In this document: one piece after another, positions 35,898 to 45,209 of the stretch
How the letters are laid out: each line of letters begins with the position of its first letter
Position numbering within the stretch: the stretch's first letter is position 1
Source: JACCTU01 sp963788055
GTDB taxonomy: Bacteria; Actinomycetota; Thermoleophilia; Gaiellales; Gaiellaceae
NCBI GenBank assembly: GCA_963788055.1
Contig: CAWBFA010000005.1
Location: forward strand, 1 to 64,000
DNA: 64,000 bases
Reading direction: 5' to 3'
Position numbers and translations under genes: made by a program
Notes under the pieces: generated by a model
Seen by the model: only the letters and a program-made list of their open reading frames with translations
Database searches by the model: none
What the model was told of the DNA's origin: nothing

Positions 35898-37088
35898 ATG
35901 GCGGTCACGCCCGACGCGCAGCGCTTCGCCCGACGGGCCGGAGGCGACGTCGGCGAGGGCATCGCAGCGATCCTCTCGCTGCTCGGTCTTCCCGGCCTGA
36001 TCTCGTTCGCCGGCGGCTTCCCGGATCCCTCGACGTTCCCGCGCGAGCGCGCGGCCGCGCTGCTCGGTGAGTTCGCGGCGACAGGTGAGACGAGCGCGTT
36101 CCAGTATGCGCCCACCCGCGGCCTGGCCGGCGCGGTGGATGCGGTTGCCGGGCGCCTCGAGGCCACGCAGGGACGCAGACCGGCCGACGACGAGCTCCTG
36201 ATCGCGAGCGGCGCGATCGAGGGTCTCGAGCTCGTCTCGAAGACGTTCCTCGACCCGGGCGACGTCGCGGTCGTCGAGGGGCCGACGTACCTCGGCGCGA
36301 TCATGGCCTTCCGCGGCTACGACGCCGAGCTGGTCGCCGTCCCGATGGACGAGCACGGGCTGCAGGTCGACGAGCTCGAGCGACGGCTCGCCGACGGTGT
36401 GCGCCCCAAGCTGCTCTACACGATCCCCGACCACCAGAACCCGGCGGGCGTGAGCATGTCGAGCGAGCGCCGCGAGCGGCTCGTCGAGCTCGCGCAACGC
36501 CTCGGGTTCCTGATCGTCGAGGACGTGGCGTACCGCGAGCTCGCGTTCGACGGCGACGCACTGCCGAGCCTCTGGAGCCTCGCACCGGACGCGGTCGTGC
36601 AGCTCGGGACGACCTCGAAGACGTTCTTCCCCGGCGTGCGGCTCGGGTGGGCCGTCGGGCCGGCGAAGATCTCCGCGCAGCTCGTCAACGCGAAGCAGAA
36701 CACCGATCAGTGCGCCGGCGCGCTCGGGCAGCGACTCTTCGAGGAGTACGTGCGCCGTGGCTGGATCGAGGAGCAGCTCGTGCAGTCGCGCGCGCTCTAC
36801 CGCCGCAAGTGCGAGCGCATGCTCGCGGCACTCGAGCGCTTCATGCCGACCGGCGCGCAATGGACGCAACCGGAGGGTGGTTTCTTCTCGTGGCTGACGC
36901 TGCCCGACGGCATCGACGCCGCCACGCTCGCAAAGACCGCGGTCGAGCAGGGGATCGGCATCGTCCCCGGTGGACTGTTCTTCTCGGACGGACGTGGCAC
37001 GGACAACGTGCGTCTCTCTTTCAGTATGGTCGACGAGTCGCAGATCGACGAAGGCATCGAGCGGCTCGCGTCGCTCGTCACGCGCTAG
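35898..37088 (+). CDS. PLP-dependent aminotransferase (2-aminoadipate/MocR-type class I)
   Basis: Fold-type I aminotransferase of 396 residues. Landmarks are LISFAGGFPDPSTFP, QYAPTRGLAGAVDAV, YTIPDHQNPAGVSMS (Asn and Pro that contact PLP), VEDVAYREL (Asp/Tyr) and TTSKTFFPGVRLGW with the Schiff-base Lys near residue 241, plus NVRLSFS with the carboxylate-binding Arg. This is the LysN/ARO8-like subgroup, which includes 2-aminoadipate and aromatic aminotransferases; which amino acid is used cannot be settled. Single gene, possibly read through from the DUF4239 gene. Confidence 0.9.
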   Translation: MAVTPDAQRFARRAGGDVGEGIAAILSLLGLPGLISFAGGFPDPSTFPRERAAALLGEFAATGETSAFQYAPTRGLAGAVDAVAGRLEATQGRRPADDELLIASGAIEGLELVSKTFLDPGDVAVVEGPTYLGAIMAFRGYDAELVAVPMDEHGLQVDELERRLADGVRPKLLYTIPDHQNPAGVSMSSERRERLVELAQRLGFLIVEDVAYRELAFDGDALPSLWSLAPDAVVQLGTTSKTFFPGVRLGWAVGPAKISAQLVNAKQNTDQCAGALGQRLFEEYVRRGWIEEQLVQSRALYRRKCERMLAALERFMPTGAQWTQPEGGFFSWLTLPDGIDAATLAKTAVEQGIGIVPGGLFFSDGRGTDNVRLSFSMVDESQIDEGIERLASLVTR

Positions 37089-37113
37089 CGCGGCGCGAGC
37101 CCACGACGAGCAA

Positions 37114-37314
37114 TCAGGTTGCTCTACGGCCAGCGGGGATCGGGCGGATCCGCCGTCGGCGAAAAAGCGTCACGATGGGCGCCAACGTCTTTGGGGACCA
37201 GGGAACGCGTGTGCGCGTCGCCGTTCGCATCGCGGCACCTCTGTGAAGTCGATCGGCCTCGTGAAGCAACTCCGCCTCGCGGTCCCGGCCGAGCATGCGA
37301 TACATCTCGTCCAT
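37114..37314 (-). CDS. Small hypothetical protein
   Basis: Predicted protein of 66 residues. Its first 30 residues (MDEMYRMLGRDREAELLHEA...) form an acidic amphipathic helix like those of many unnamed actinobacterial short proteins; the tail is basic. No clear ribosome binding site is seen, and the 273-base gap between aminotransferase and LuxR gene holds nothing else convincing. Tentative. Confidence 0.35.
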   Translation of the reverse strand: MDEMYRMLGRDREAELLHEADRLHRGAAMRTATRTRVPWSPKTLAPIVTLFRRRRIRPIPAGRRAT

Positions 37315-37361
37315 GGCCGCACGCTAGGGAGGTATGCGACCGACGATGACGGGGATGTTCC

Positions 37362-39982
37362 CTATCTTGGGACTTCCGCCTCCCTATCTTTCACGCCCAG
37401 CTGCGCGGCCTTCTCCGCAGCCTCGCCGCGGTTCCGGACGTCGAGCTTGCGAAGGATCGAGGACACGTGATGGTCAACCGTCTTCGCCGACACGACGAGC
37501 CTCTGCGCGATCTCCACGTTGCGCAGACCCTGACTCAGCAGGGTGAGCACCTCGAGCTCCCGTGCGGTCAGGCGAGCCGGGTTCGCGCGCGTACGGCTAT
37601 GAGGCCCGCGTGGGACTACGCGGGCGCCAAGCTCGCGTAGCCGAGACGCGACTCTGCGTGCCATCGGTTGGGCGCCGAGCGACTGGAAGAGGGCGAGCGA
37701 CTCGCGGAGATCTCCCTCGGTCGAGCTGTCCCCGAGCGCCAGCGCCTGGTGGTACGGACAGCCGATCTGCTTCCAGGCTTCTGCCGCGGCGCGGTGCAGG
37801 CCCTGCACGTGGAGTACGTACGGCTCGGCCGAGCCGTCGAGGAGTTCGCGGGCCACCCCCGTCTTCCACGCCCAAAGGCCGGCCTCGCCGCGGAACCACG
37901 GCTCGGTCGGAACCGTCAGCACCGTCGTGAGGCCGAGCTGTGCTTCGGCCGCGGCACAGGCCGGATCGTCCTCGAGCCACGCAGCCTCGGCGCGAGCGTT
38001 GTAGAGCGGGCCAAGGTCCTGCACCTCGCCGCTCCGTCTGGCCAACGTGAGCGCTTCGTCGAGCGGGCCCCACGGATCGGGATCACCACGCCGTGCGCGC
38101 AGTCGGCCGACGACGGTGAGCGCCTTCACGCGAATCGGCGTCGCGGTTCGGCTCTCAGCGGCAACGGTCGTCGCGAGGGCGTCCGCCTCGACCCAGCGGC
38201 CGCGGTCGAGGTCGAGTTCCGCGAGGTCGGTGAGCAGCCGACGCCGGTACAGATGAAGATCGTGATCTCGCTCGTCCAAGAACCGGAGTGCCTCGTCGCG
38301 ATAACGATCCGCCATCGCGTATCGCTTCTTCTCCTTCCCTACCTCGACGAGATTGATGAACGCCCGGGCGGCGTTGTCGTCGTGACCCGCCGCGAGCGCC
38401 CGCGCAAGACCCTCTTCCAGCTGCAGCCATCCGCGTTCGTCGCTCAAATAGATCCTGGCATAGCCCATGGTCGTCAGAGCGTGCGCGGCCACGTCCTCGT
38501 CCCGAAGCCGCTCAGCAAGCTCGAGCGCGCGTTCGCCCCAGGCGAGCGCCGCGGCGTCGTCCAACCCACGCACCAGCGTCCGCTGGGCAACGGCTGCGTA
38601 CGCACGAGCAAGCTCGGGCCCTTCGGGCGAGACGGTCTCGAGGAGCCCGACGCTGCGTTCGGCCGTCTCCAGCGCGCGGTCGCCGTCGCCCGCGAACCAC
38701 AACATCAGCGAGAGCGCACAGAGGCAGTCGCCCTCGCCGCGCACGTCCTCGAGCCTTCGCCAGCACTCGAGTGCTTCCCGTTGCGACACAGTCGCCGACT
38801 CGACGTCGTCGACCAACAGGGACTCGTGTGCGTGGCCCTCGAGGAGCTGCGCCCGCATGGTGTCGTCGAGGCCGGCTGCGAATCGAAGGGCCGTCGCATA
38901 GTGTGCTGCCGCCTCGGCGTGGGCCCCCAAGCTCGCCGCCCGCTTGCCGCAGCGGAGGCGAACTCGAGGACCGCGTCGGCGTCGTCACTCTCGACCGCGT
39001 GCAGCGCGAGCCGGGATGGATCGCCGTCCCGGCGTCTCAGCGCCTCCACCGTCCGGCCGTGGAGCGTCACGCGCTCTTCGTGCGACAGCGAGTCGTGAAT
39101 CGCCCGCTGAGCAAGTTCGTGGCGAAACTGCAAGACGCCGCCGTCTACCTCGAGGATGCCGTTCTCGACGCACTCCGCGAAAGCCGCGCCGGCACGAGCG
39201 CCGACCTCCTGCGCGAGCGAGGACTCGAACCGTGGTCCAAGCACCGATGCGACCTTAAGGAGCGCTTGCGCGCCGCGACTGAGCCGCGAGGCGCGTGCAA
39301 GGACGGCATCACGGATCGTCGGCGGAATCTCGTCGTCGTGAGCTGCGACCGCTTCGGTGACGAAGAACGCGTTGCCGCCCGTCGCGCGATGCAGAGCCGC
39401 AGGATCGAGGTCGCTCGAAGCAGCAATCGCGCCGACTGCCTCGAGGGACAGCGGCGGTACCCGAATCTCGGCGGTGAACGCAGCCGGGAGGTCGCCGAGC
39501 GCGAGCCGCAGCGGGTGTGCGCTTCCAACCTCCTCGTCACGAAACGTTCCGACGACAAGGATCGGCATGTCCCGGAGCCGCCGACCGACCACACGGAGCA
39601 CGTCGAGCGTGCCCTCGTCCGCCCAATGGAGATCCTCGAAGACGATCACCGGCGGCGACCGCCGAGGTTGGCGAAGCAGTGTGAGAAACGCCGCGAACAC
39701 TTGATCGCGATCGGCCGCATCGAGCGCTGCGCGAAGCGGACCCTCGACCTTGTCGGCGATGTCCGCCAGCGGCGCGAACGGCCGACGCGGCGCAGCCGGA
39801 TCGCACCAGCCCCACAGCGTCTGGACACCTTCGCCGAGATCTGCGCAGAACGCCTCGACGAGCGACGACTTGCCCACGCCGGCCTCCCCGGTGACGAGCA
39901 CGAGCCGGCCGGGGCGACTGCTCGCTCCTGCCATTAGGGCAGCGAGCTCCGCGAGAAGCGGCTTTCGCTCGTCGGAAGTCAT
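37362..39982 (-). CDS. Large ATP-binding LuxR-family regulator (LAL/MalT-like), one frameshift
   Basis: Protein of about 873 residues. An N-terminal AAA/NACHT-like ATPase has Walker A VTGEAGVGKSSLVEAF (~30-45) and Walker B VIVFEDLHWAD. A long TPR-rich middle follows (repeats such as DAAALAWGERALELAERLRD). The C-terminal LuxR helix-turn-helix reads LTARELEVLTLLSQGLRNVEIAQRL and VDHHVSSILRKLDVRNRGEA. One base is missing near 38942, just after the ATPase half. LAL regulators switch on a pathway when ATP and an inducer bind; the target is unknown. Confidence 0.88.
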
Positions 39983-40087
39983 GCGACGATCGTACGTCCC
40001 CTTGGACGTCCCTCAGCCCGGAGCGCGCAGAAAGGTGACGACGTGCTCGGCGAAGAGCAAGCGCTGAGGCCGAATCATCTGAACGAG

Positions 40088-40118
40088 AAGGGGGCCGCCC
40101 AATGGGGCGGCCCCCCTT
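40088..40118 (-). terminator. Strong GC hairpin terminator
   Basis: Stem of about 13 base pairs (AAGGGGGCCGCCC/GGGCGGCCCCCTT) with a four-base loop, 20 bases beyond the VOC gene stop and followed on the minus strand by TTCTCGTT. Confidence 0.7.
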
Positions 40119-40137
40119 CGTTCGGACCGAGCGGTGC

Positions 40138-40621
40138 TCAGCCGTCGGAAGACTCGTACGCCCTCCTCAGGCTTTCGATCTCGATCTTGCCCATCTGCAG
40201 CATCGCGTTCATGACCCGGTTCGCCTTCTCGCGGATCCTCGTCGCCGAGCAGCTCGCCCAGGGCGCTGGGGATGATCTGCCACGAGACGCCGAACTTGTC
40301 CGTGAGCCAGCCGCACTGCCCCTTCTCTCCGCCTTCGGAGAGCTTCTCCCAGAGCTGATCGACCTCTTCCTGGGTCTCGCAGTCGACGAACAGCGAGAAG
40401 CCCTGCCCGAACGTGAACGACGGACCGCCGTTCAGCGCCATGAACTCCTGGCCGTCGAGCTCGAACGTCGCAGTCATCATCGAGCCCTCTTCTCCCGGGC
40501 CGGCTGCGCCGTAGCGGCGCGTGCTCGTGATCTTCGAGTTCGGGAAGACCGACGTGTAGAGGTTGGCGGCCTCTTCGGCTTGGCCGTCGTAGGTCAGGAA
40601 CGTGGTGATCTTCTTCTGCAT
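40138..40621 (-). CDS. VOC-family (PhnB-like) protein, one frameshift
   Basis: Protein of about 160 residues. KITTFLTYDGQAEEAANLYTSVFPNSKI and FELDGQEFMALNGGPSFTFGQGFSLFVDC are the paired beta-alpha-beta modules of the PhnB/3-demethylubiquinone-like VOC family; GWLTDKFGVSWQIIPSALGELL follows. One extra base near 40237 displaces the ending RVMNAMLQMGKIEIESL, which otherwise closes the protein normally at 40138. No activity is established for this subgroup. Confidence 0.85.
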
Positions 40622-40840
40622 GCTTCGAGTGCCTCCTCAGGCTCGTCGAGTGGCTCTGGTGGCGTCTCTCTAGAGACTGGCTGAGCCGCGAGAACTCATC
40701 GCGCATGCGGCGGCGACGTCGGCGGCCTCGTTCTGCGGCCGCAAGGGAAGAAACTGCACCCCTCCGCCCGTCTATTAATCAGACGAGTTGCGCGCCGAGC
40801 CGGTTGCGGCTCAGAGCGCCACGACAACGAGGAGGCCCAG

Positions 40841-41326
40841 ATGACTGCTGCTCCCGAAGCGATGCTCCCGATCGTCGCCAAGCGCGACTGGAATCGACCG
40901 ACGATCAAGGACTGGGTCGACGTGCTGGCAACGGTTCCACTGTTCGAGCGCGTCGGCAGGCGACGGCTGCGCAAGGTCGCCGAGCTCGCGGAGGTGCGCG
41001 AGTTCGAACCGCGCAGCGTCGTCCTGCAGGCCGGCGATCCACCGGACGGCTTCTACGTCGTGCTCTCCGGAGACGCGAAGGTCGTCGGCCGCCCCCGCTC
41101 CCGCCCTCGCACGCTTCACACCGGCGACTACTTCGGCGAGATGGCGCTGCTCGACGGCGAGCCGCGATCGGCGACGGTGGTCTCGGTGGGCGAGCTCCAG
41201 ACGATGCGGCTTCCGCGCCGGTCGTTCGTGAAGCTCCTCGAGCGCGAGCCGCAGATCGCCCTGCGGCTCCTCGGCGAGCTCGCCGGAAGGCTTCGCCGAG
41301 TGGAGAGTTCCGGCGCCGTCGCGTGA
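40841..41326 (+). CDS. Cyclic nucleotide-binding domain protein (no DNA-binding domain)
   Basis: Protein of 161 residues made almost wholly of one cNMP-binding fold: VPLFERVGRRRLRKVAELAEVREFEPRSVVLQAGDPPDGFYVVLSGDAKV, then the phosphate-binding cassette TGDYFGEMALLDGEPRSATVV (Glu and Arg that contact the cyclic phosphate). A short C-terminal helix follows but no helix-turn-helix, so it is not a Crp-type regulator by itself; it may gate a partner protein. Its stop is two bases from the stop of the convergent flavoprotein gene. Confidence 0.85.
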   Translation: MTAAPEAMLPIVAKRDWNRPTIKDWVDVLATVPLFERVGRRRLRKVAELAEVREFEPRSVVLQAGDPPDGFYVVLSGDAKVVGRPRSRPRTLHTGDYFGEMALLDGEPRSATVVSVGELQTMRLPRRSFVKLLEREPQIALRLLGELAGRLRRVESSGAVA

Positions 41327-41328
41327 CG

Positions 41329-42454
41329 TCAGGCTTCCGCAAGCACCTGCGCTTTCTCCGTTAGCGGCTCGCGCAGCGCACGCGACGCGATGTGCTTCGC
41401 GATGTACTCGGCGTCGCGGCCGAGGCCCGGCAGCACGTCGGACGAGAGCGAGTACTGGAAGACCAGCCCGAGGAAGCACAGCCCGGGTTCTGACTCGACG
41501 ACTCCCCGGTAGTGCATCGGCTGGCCGTCGTCCCCGAACACGGGCAGGTCGATCCACCCGAAGTCGGTGCGGAAGCCCGTGCACCACACGACGTTCGCGA
41601 CGTCCATGACGCGCTCGTCCTCGAGCACCGGCATGCCGTCCTGCACGCCCACGACGCGCGGGACGCGCTCGACGCCGGCCGCGAGGAGATCCTTCAGCTT
41701 CGTCCGGATCAGCGGATCGCCTTTCGCGATGAGCTTCGGACCGAGCTTGCGGCCGATCGGCGTATCGACCCTCAGGACGCGATGTCCGAAGAAGCGGAAG
41801 ACACGGAACCCCAACCGCGCCGGCCGGGTTCCGTGGCGAACCGGGATCTGGCCTGTGCTCGGTCCCGCCAGCCAGACACGGTGCTTGCCCGCGAGATCCA
41901 TCGCGATCTCGGCGCCGGAGTTGCCTGCGCCGACGAGCAGGACGTCGCCGTCTTGCAGCTGTGACGGCGACCGGTAGTCGCGGGAGTGCAGCTGCACGAC
42001 CCGCGGATCGAGCTGCGACGCGAAGGCCGGCGACCTTCGGGATCTGGTGCGCGCCCGTCGCGACGACGACGTTCTCGGCCTCGAAGCGAAGGTCGCCCGC
42101 CGAGACGACGAACCGGCCGTCGACTTTCGTCAGCCCGTCCACGCTGACGCCGGTTCGCACCGGCAGCTCGAAGCGTCCGGCGTACTCCTCGAGGTAGTCG
42201 GCCATCTCGTCCTTCGTGACGAACGACCAGGACGGTCCGGGGTGCGACATGCCGGGCAGCCGGCTGAAGTGAGCCGGAGTGAACAGCCGCAGCGAGTCCC
42301 AGCGCTTGCGCCAAGCGTCGCCGACCCGCTCGTTCGCGTCCAGGATCACGAACGGCCGTCCGCGCTTGGCCAGGTAGTAGCCGGCTGTGAGACCCGCCTG
42401 GCCGCCGCCGATGATCACGGTCTCGAAACGCTCTGTCTGTGCCTTGGTGCCCAT
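41329..42454 (-). CDS. Flavin-containing monooxygenase-like NAD(P)/FAD oxidoreductase (one frameshift)
   Basis: Protein of about 375 residues. FAD-binding VIIGGGQAGLTAGYYLAKRG near residue 14, then the second dinucleotide motif VLLVGAGNSGAEIAMDLAGKH for NADPH. WCTGFRTDFGWIDLPVF near the end is the ATG-like motif of FMO/YczJ-type enzymes. One extra base near 42033 interrupts it between QIPKV and QLDPRV. It resembles trimethylamine or indole-3-pyruvate monooxygenase-like proteins, but the substrate is unknown. Its upstream region shares a palindrome and promoter-like blocks with the small gene at 42580..42855, implying joint control. Confidence 0.87.
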
Positions 42455-42516
42455 CACGTTGCCTCCTCGGTGCGTCGTGTCGATACGAGCACGCTAGGAA
42501 CCGGAGGCGAGACCGG

Positions 42517-42572
42517 CATCGCGCGGATCCACCAACTCGAGGACGACCGTCGTGTGGTCATTTCTGACCACG
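42517..42572 (-). promoter_or_regulatory. Promoter element copy A: palindrome GTGGTCA-N4-TGACCAC plus downstream block
   Basis: The palindrome GTGGTCATTTCTGACCAC (42555..42572) is followed on the minus strand, 37-38 bases on, by a GGTGGATCCGCGCGATG block (about 42517..42534), and 57 bases on by CCTAGC, a possible -10. The same three elements with near-equal spacing precede the next gene (copy B). It lies about 100 bases upstream of the flavoprotein start. Confidence 0.6.
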
Positions 42573-42579
42573 GAGCGGC

Positions 42580-42855
42580 TCAGAACATCGCGCTGTGCAC
42601 GGGCCAGAGCTCCCGCCGCGGGGGCGGGCCCTCGAGTCCGAGCGCCCGAAGAGCCGGAACGAACCGGTCCTCGTAGAAGCGATCCGCGTCCTCTTCAGAG
42701 GTCCACACCTCGATCACCCGCCACCCACCGCTCGGGCCCGGCCCGGCGACGTGGAAGACGCCGCCCGCCGGCTTCTCCAGCCCGAGCTGCGCGCGGATCT
42801 GCTCGTAGACCTCCTGCGAGCCCTCCGGGTTGTCCACCATCATCGCGATCGCCAC
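42580..42855 (-). CDS. Small ABM-like dimeric alpha-beta-barrel protein
   Basis: Protein of about 92 residues (VAIAMMVDNPEGSQEVYEQIRAQLG at the start, GPSGGWRVIEVWTSEEDADRFYEDRFVPAL later). The pattern matches the small ferredoxin-like ABM/EthD-type proteins that act as dimers in oxidative or detoxifying steps or have no known activity. The GTG at 42855 is chosen because family homology starts there; the open frame extends to 42879. It shares a duplicated promoter region with the flavoprotein gene and follows the LuxR gene. Confidence 0.7.
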   Translation of the reverse strand: MAIAMMVDNPEGSQEVYEQIRAQLGLEKPAGGVFHVAGPGPSGGWRVIEVWTSEEDADRFYEDRFVPALRALGLEGPPPRRELWPVHSAMF

Positions 42856-42889
42856 TTCCGTGCAACGTAGGCGGCGCACGGCCAGGCCG

Positions 42890-42944
42890 CATCGCGAGGA
42901 TCGACCAGTTCGGCGCGGGATGGTCCGTGGTCACTTCTGACCAC
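42890..42944 (-). promoter_or_regulatory. Promoter element copy B: palindrome GTGGTCA-N4-TGACCAC plus downstream block
   Basis: The palindrome GTGGTCACTTCTGACCAC (42927..42944) is followed on the minus strand by TGGTCGATCCTCGCGATG (about 42890..42907) and by CCTACG 56 bases on. This is the same arrangement as copy A. A transcript starting after CCTACG would begin at or near the GTG start at 42855, leaving almost no leader. Confidence 0.6.
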
Positions 42945-42953
42945 GGCGCGTCG

Positions 42954-44588
42954 TCAGACGAGCTCGTGCTCGAACGCGAACGCGGTGGCCGCGGTTCGCG
43001 ACGACACGCCGAGCTTGGCGAAGATGTTCTGCACGTGCCGGGCGACGGTGTGCCGGCTGACGACGAGCGCCTCTGCGATCTCGCGGTTCGTCTTCCCTGA
43101 CGCGATCAGGCGAAGCACCTCCAACTCTCGCTCGCTCAGTCCGTGCAGCTCATCGGGAACGGCGCCGCGGACGAGTGCGTCCACGCGGGCGAGATCGGGC
43201 GCGGCTCCAAGCTCCTCGAAGACGCTGCGGGCCGCGTCGAGCTCGAGCGCAGCGCTGTCGTGGTCGCCAAGGGCACCGCACGCTCGTCCCACGAGCACCC
43301 GTACGCGGGCGGCCTCGTAGGGCGCATCGAGCTCCTCCCACACATGCCATGCGCGGCGCAGCGAGACGAGCGCGCTCTGCGCGTCGCCCTCCGACAGGTC
43401 GACCGATCCCTCGACCCGCGCCGCGATCGCCTGCAACATCGAGCTCTCGCCCGCCGTCGCGATCTCCGTGAGCTCCCGTGACGCGTCACGAGCCGCCTCC
43501 GCCTCGCCGACCGCGAGCATGATCTCCACGTAGGCGGGCAGCATCCTCGCGCGCGACATGGGCTGGGCGGTCTCCCCGACGAGGCGGCGGATAGCCGCAG
43601 CCGCCGCGACGTCGTCGCCTTGGTCGAGACGCAGCAGCGCCAGCCCCGGTTGCGGCTCGCGGCCGAACCGATTGGCGTCGCGGTACGCCGCCTCGGCTGC
43701 CTCGAAGTCGCCCTGCAGACGATGGAGCTCCCCTTGCTGGTAGAGGGCCTGGCCCGTCGCCGGGCGGTTCATCGCCTGCTCGCAGCGCTCGCGCGCCAGC
43801 CGCGCCTCCGACAACGCGTCCTGCCAAGCGCCGTGCAGCTGCATGATCCCCGCGCGGTGCGCGAGGCACCGGCCGCTGAAGGCCACCATCTGCGGCTGCT
43901 CCTCGCACCAGCGCGCCAGAGCATTGGTCCACTCGTGCGCGCGGCGCGGATCGTACGCCTCCTCGCAGCCGGCGATCACACCGCAGTAGACGATGCCGGT
44001 GAAGATCGGCGACACGTTGCCGGCCGTGACCGACACCATCGCCTCGTCCAACAGCCGGAGGCCTTCCTCGATCCGGGTCTGACCGATGCGGGCCAGACCT
44101 TGCATGTGTACTGCAACGGTAAAGAGGTCTGCATCGCCGAAGCGCTCGCCGATCGCGGCGATCTCCCGTGCAGCCTCATACGACCCCTCGAAGTCCCCGC
44201 TGATCTGTCGTCGGAGCGCGACGGGCATCAGCAGATAGCCCTGCTCGACGCAGTCCTGCCCGTCGACGAGCCGCTCGGCCCGGCCGAACCATCCGCCGGC
44301 CGAACCCACCTCGCCTCGGAGTGCGAGGTTCATGCCGAGCCAGAAAGCGCACCGCGCGGCGCGGAGCGACTCGCCGGCGTCCACGTACGCGTCGTGCGCA
44401 CGCTCGAGGAGCACCAGCAGCTCGTCCATCCTCCCGACCATGGACGCCGAGATCGCCAGCGGCTCGAGGTCGTCGGCCCCCAGCGGCGACGCCTGATCGG
44501 CGCTCGACAGCGCAGTGTAGGCATCGAGCCACGCTCGGCCTGCATACGCCTGACGACCGCGCTCGAGCTCGCTGACCGCGTGGCCCAC
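42954..44588 (-). CDS. LuxR-family regulator with TPR-like sensor region
   Basis: Protein of about 544 residues. Most of it is an alpha-solenoid of TPR-like repeats (LDAYTALSSADQASPL, ESLRAARCAFWLGMNLALRGEVGSA, GQALYQQGELHRLQGDFEAAEAAYRDA). The last 65 residues are a LuxR helix-turn-helix (LSERELEVLRLIASGKTNREIAEAL, RHTVARHVQNIFAKLGVSSRTAA). It lacks the ATPase half of full LAL regulators. The GTG at 44588 is used because upstream codons cross the opposite-strand Lrp region. The two downstream genes carry a common palindrome and are its likely targets. Confidence 0.85.
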   Translation of the reverse strand: MGHAVSELERGRQAYAGRAWLDAYTALSSADQASPLGADDLEPLAISASMVGRMDELLVLLERAHDAYVDAGESLRAARCAFWLGMNLALRGEVGSAGGWFGRAERLVDGQDCVEQGYLLMPVALRRQISGDFEGSYEAAREIAAIGERFGDADLFTVAVHMQGLARIGQTRIEEGLRLLDEAMVSVTAGNVSPIFTGIVYCGVIAGCEEAYDPRRAHEWTNALARWCEEQPQMVAFSGRCLAHRAGIMQLHGAWQDALSEARLARERCEQAMNRPATGQALYQQGELHRLQGDFEAAEAAYRDANRFGREPQPGLALLRLDQGDDVAAAAAIRRLVGETAQPMSRARMLPAYVEIMLAVGEAEAARDASRELTEIATAGESSMLQAIAARVEGSVDLSEGDAQSALVSLRRAWHVWEELDAPYEAARVRVLVGRACGALGDHDSAALELDAARSVFEELGAAPDLARVDALVRGAVPDELHGLSERELEVLRLIASGKTNREIAEALVVSRHTVARHVQNIFAKLGVSSRTAATAFAFEHELV

Positions 44589-44650
44589 GAGGGGGATTGT
44601 CGCGCGTCCGACGACTGCCTGCGGCGACCGGAAGAAGTCGAGGTGCCCGG

Positions 44651-45145
44651 TCAGTCGGCTTGGGCGAGCGGCGGACCGCGGCGTGGGACCGGGGCCGAGT
44701 GGATGATGGACGTCGTCGTCAGGCCGTACGGCGTGAAGCGGTCGAGCAGCTCCTCGAGGTCCTCGATCGCGCGGAGGTGCAGCTTCAGCAAATAGCAGTC
44801 CTCGCCCGTGATGCGGTAGCACTCGGCGACTTCGGAGGTCTGGCGTGCGATTTCCGGAATCTTTGCCAGCTGGCCAGGTGCCGGGCGGATTCGCACGACG
44901 GCAGAGATCGGGAAGCCGATCGCGCGCGCATCGATCTCCGCGTGGTAGCCGGTGATCACACCGGCCCGCTCGAGACGTTGCACTCGCTCTGCCACGGCGG
45001 GTGCGGACATCGAGATCCTTCGGCCGAGCTCGGCGACGCTGAGCCGGCCGTCTGCCTGGAGCTCCTTCAAGAGACGAAGGTTGATCGGGTCGAGCAGGTT
45101 TGCTTCGTAGGCCCTTGCGTCTCGTGTCCGTGCTTTGCTGGCCAT
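44651..45145 (-). CDS. Lrp/AsnC family transcription regulator
   Basis: Protein of about 164 residues. The N-terminal helix-turn-helix (LDPINLRLLKELQADGRLSVAELGRRISMSAPAVAERVQRLERAGVI) is followed by the RAM/AsnC ligand domain (AIGFPISAVVRIRPAPGQ, CYRITGEDCYLLKLHLR). It is divergent from an EamA exporter starting 64 bases away, a common pairing where the regulator senses an amino acid and controls its export. The ATG at 45145 is chosen over the longer open frame because homology begins there. Confidence 0.9.
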   Translation of the reverse strand: MASKARTRDARAYEANLLDPINLRLLKELQADGRLSVAELGRRISMSAPAVAERVQRLERAGVITGYHAEIDARAIGFPISAVVRIRPAPGQLAKIPEIARQTSEVAECYRITGEDCYLLKLHLRAIEDLEELLDRFTPYGLTTTSIIHSAPVPRRGPPLAQAD

Positions 45146-45209
45146 TGCGCACCAAATCCCTTCGATCTCGTCTTCCGCAGCGACGGCCTCCACGGGAGTA
45201 TGGCGCAGA

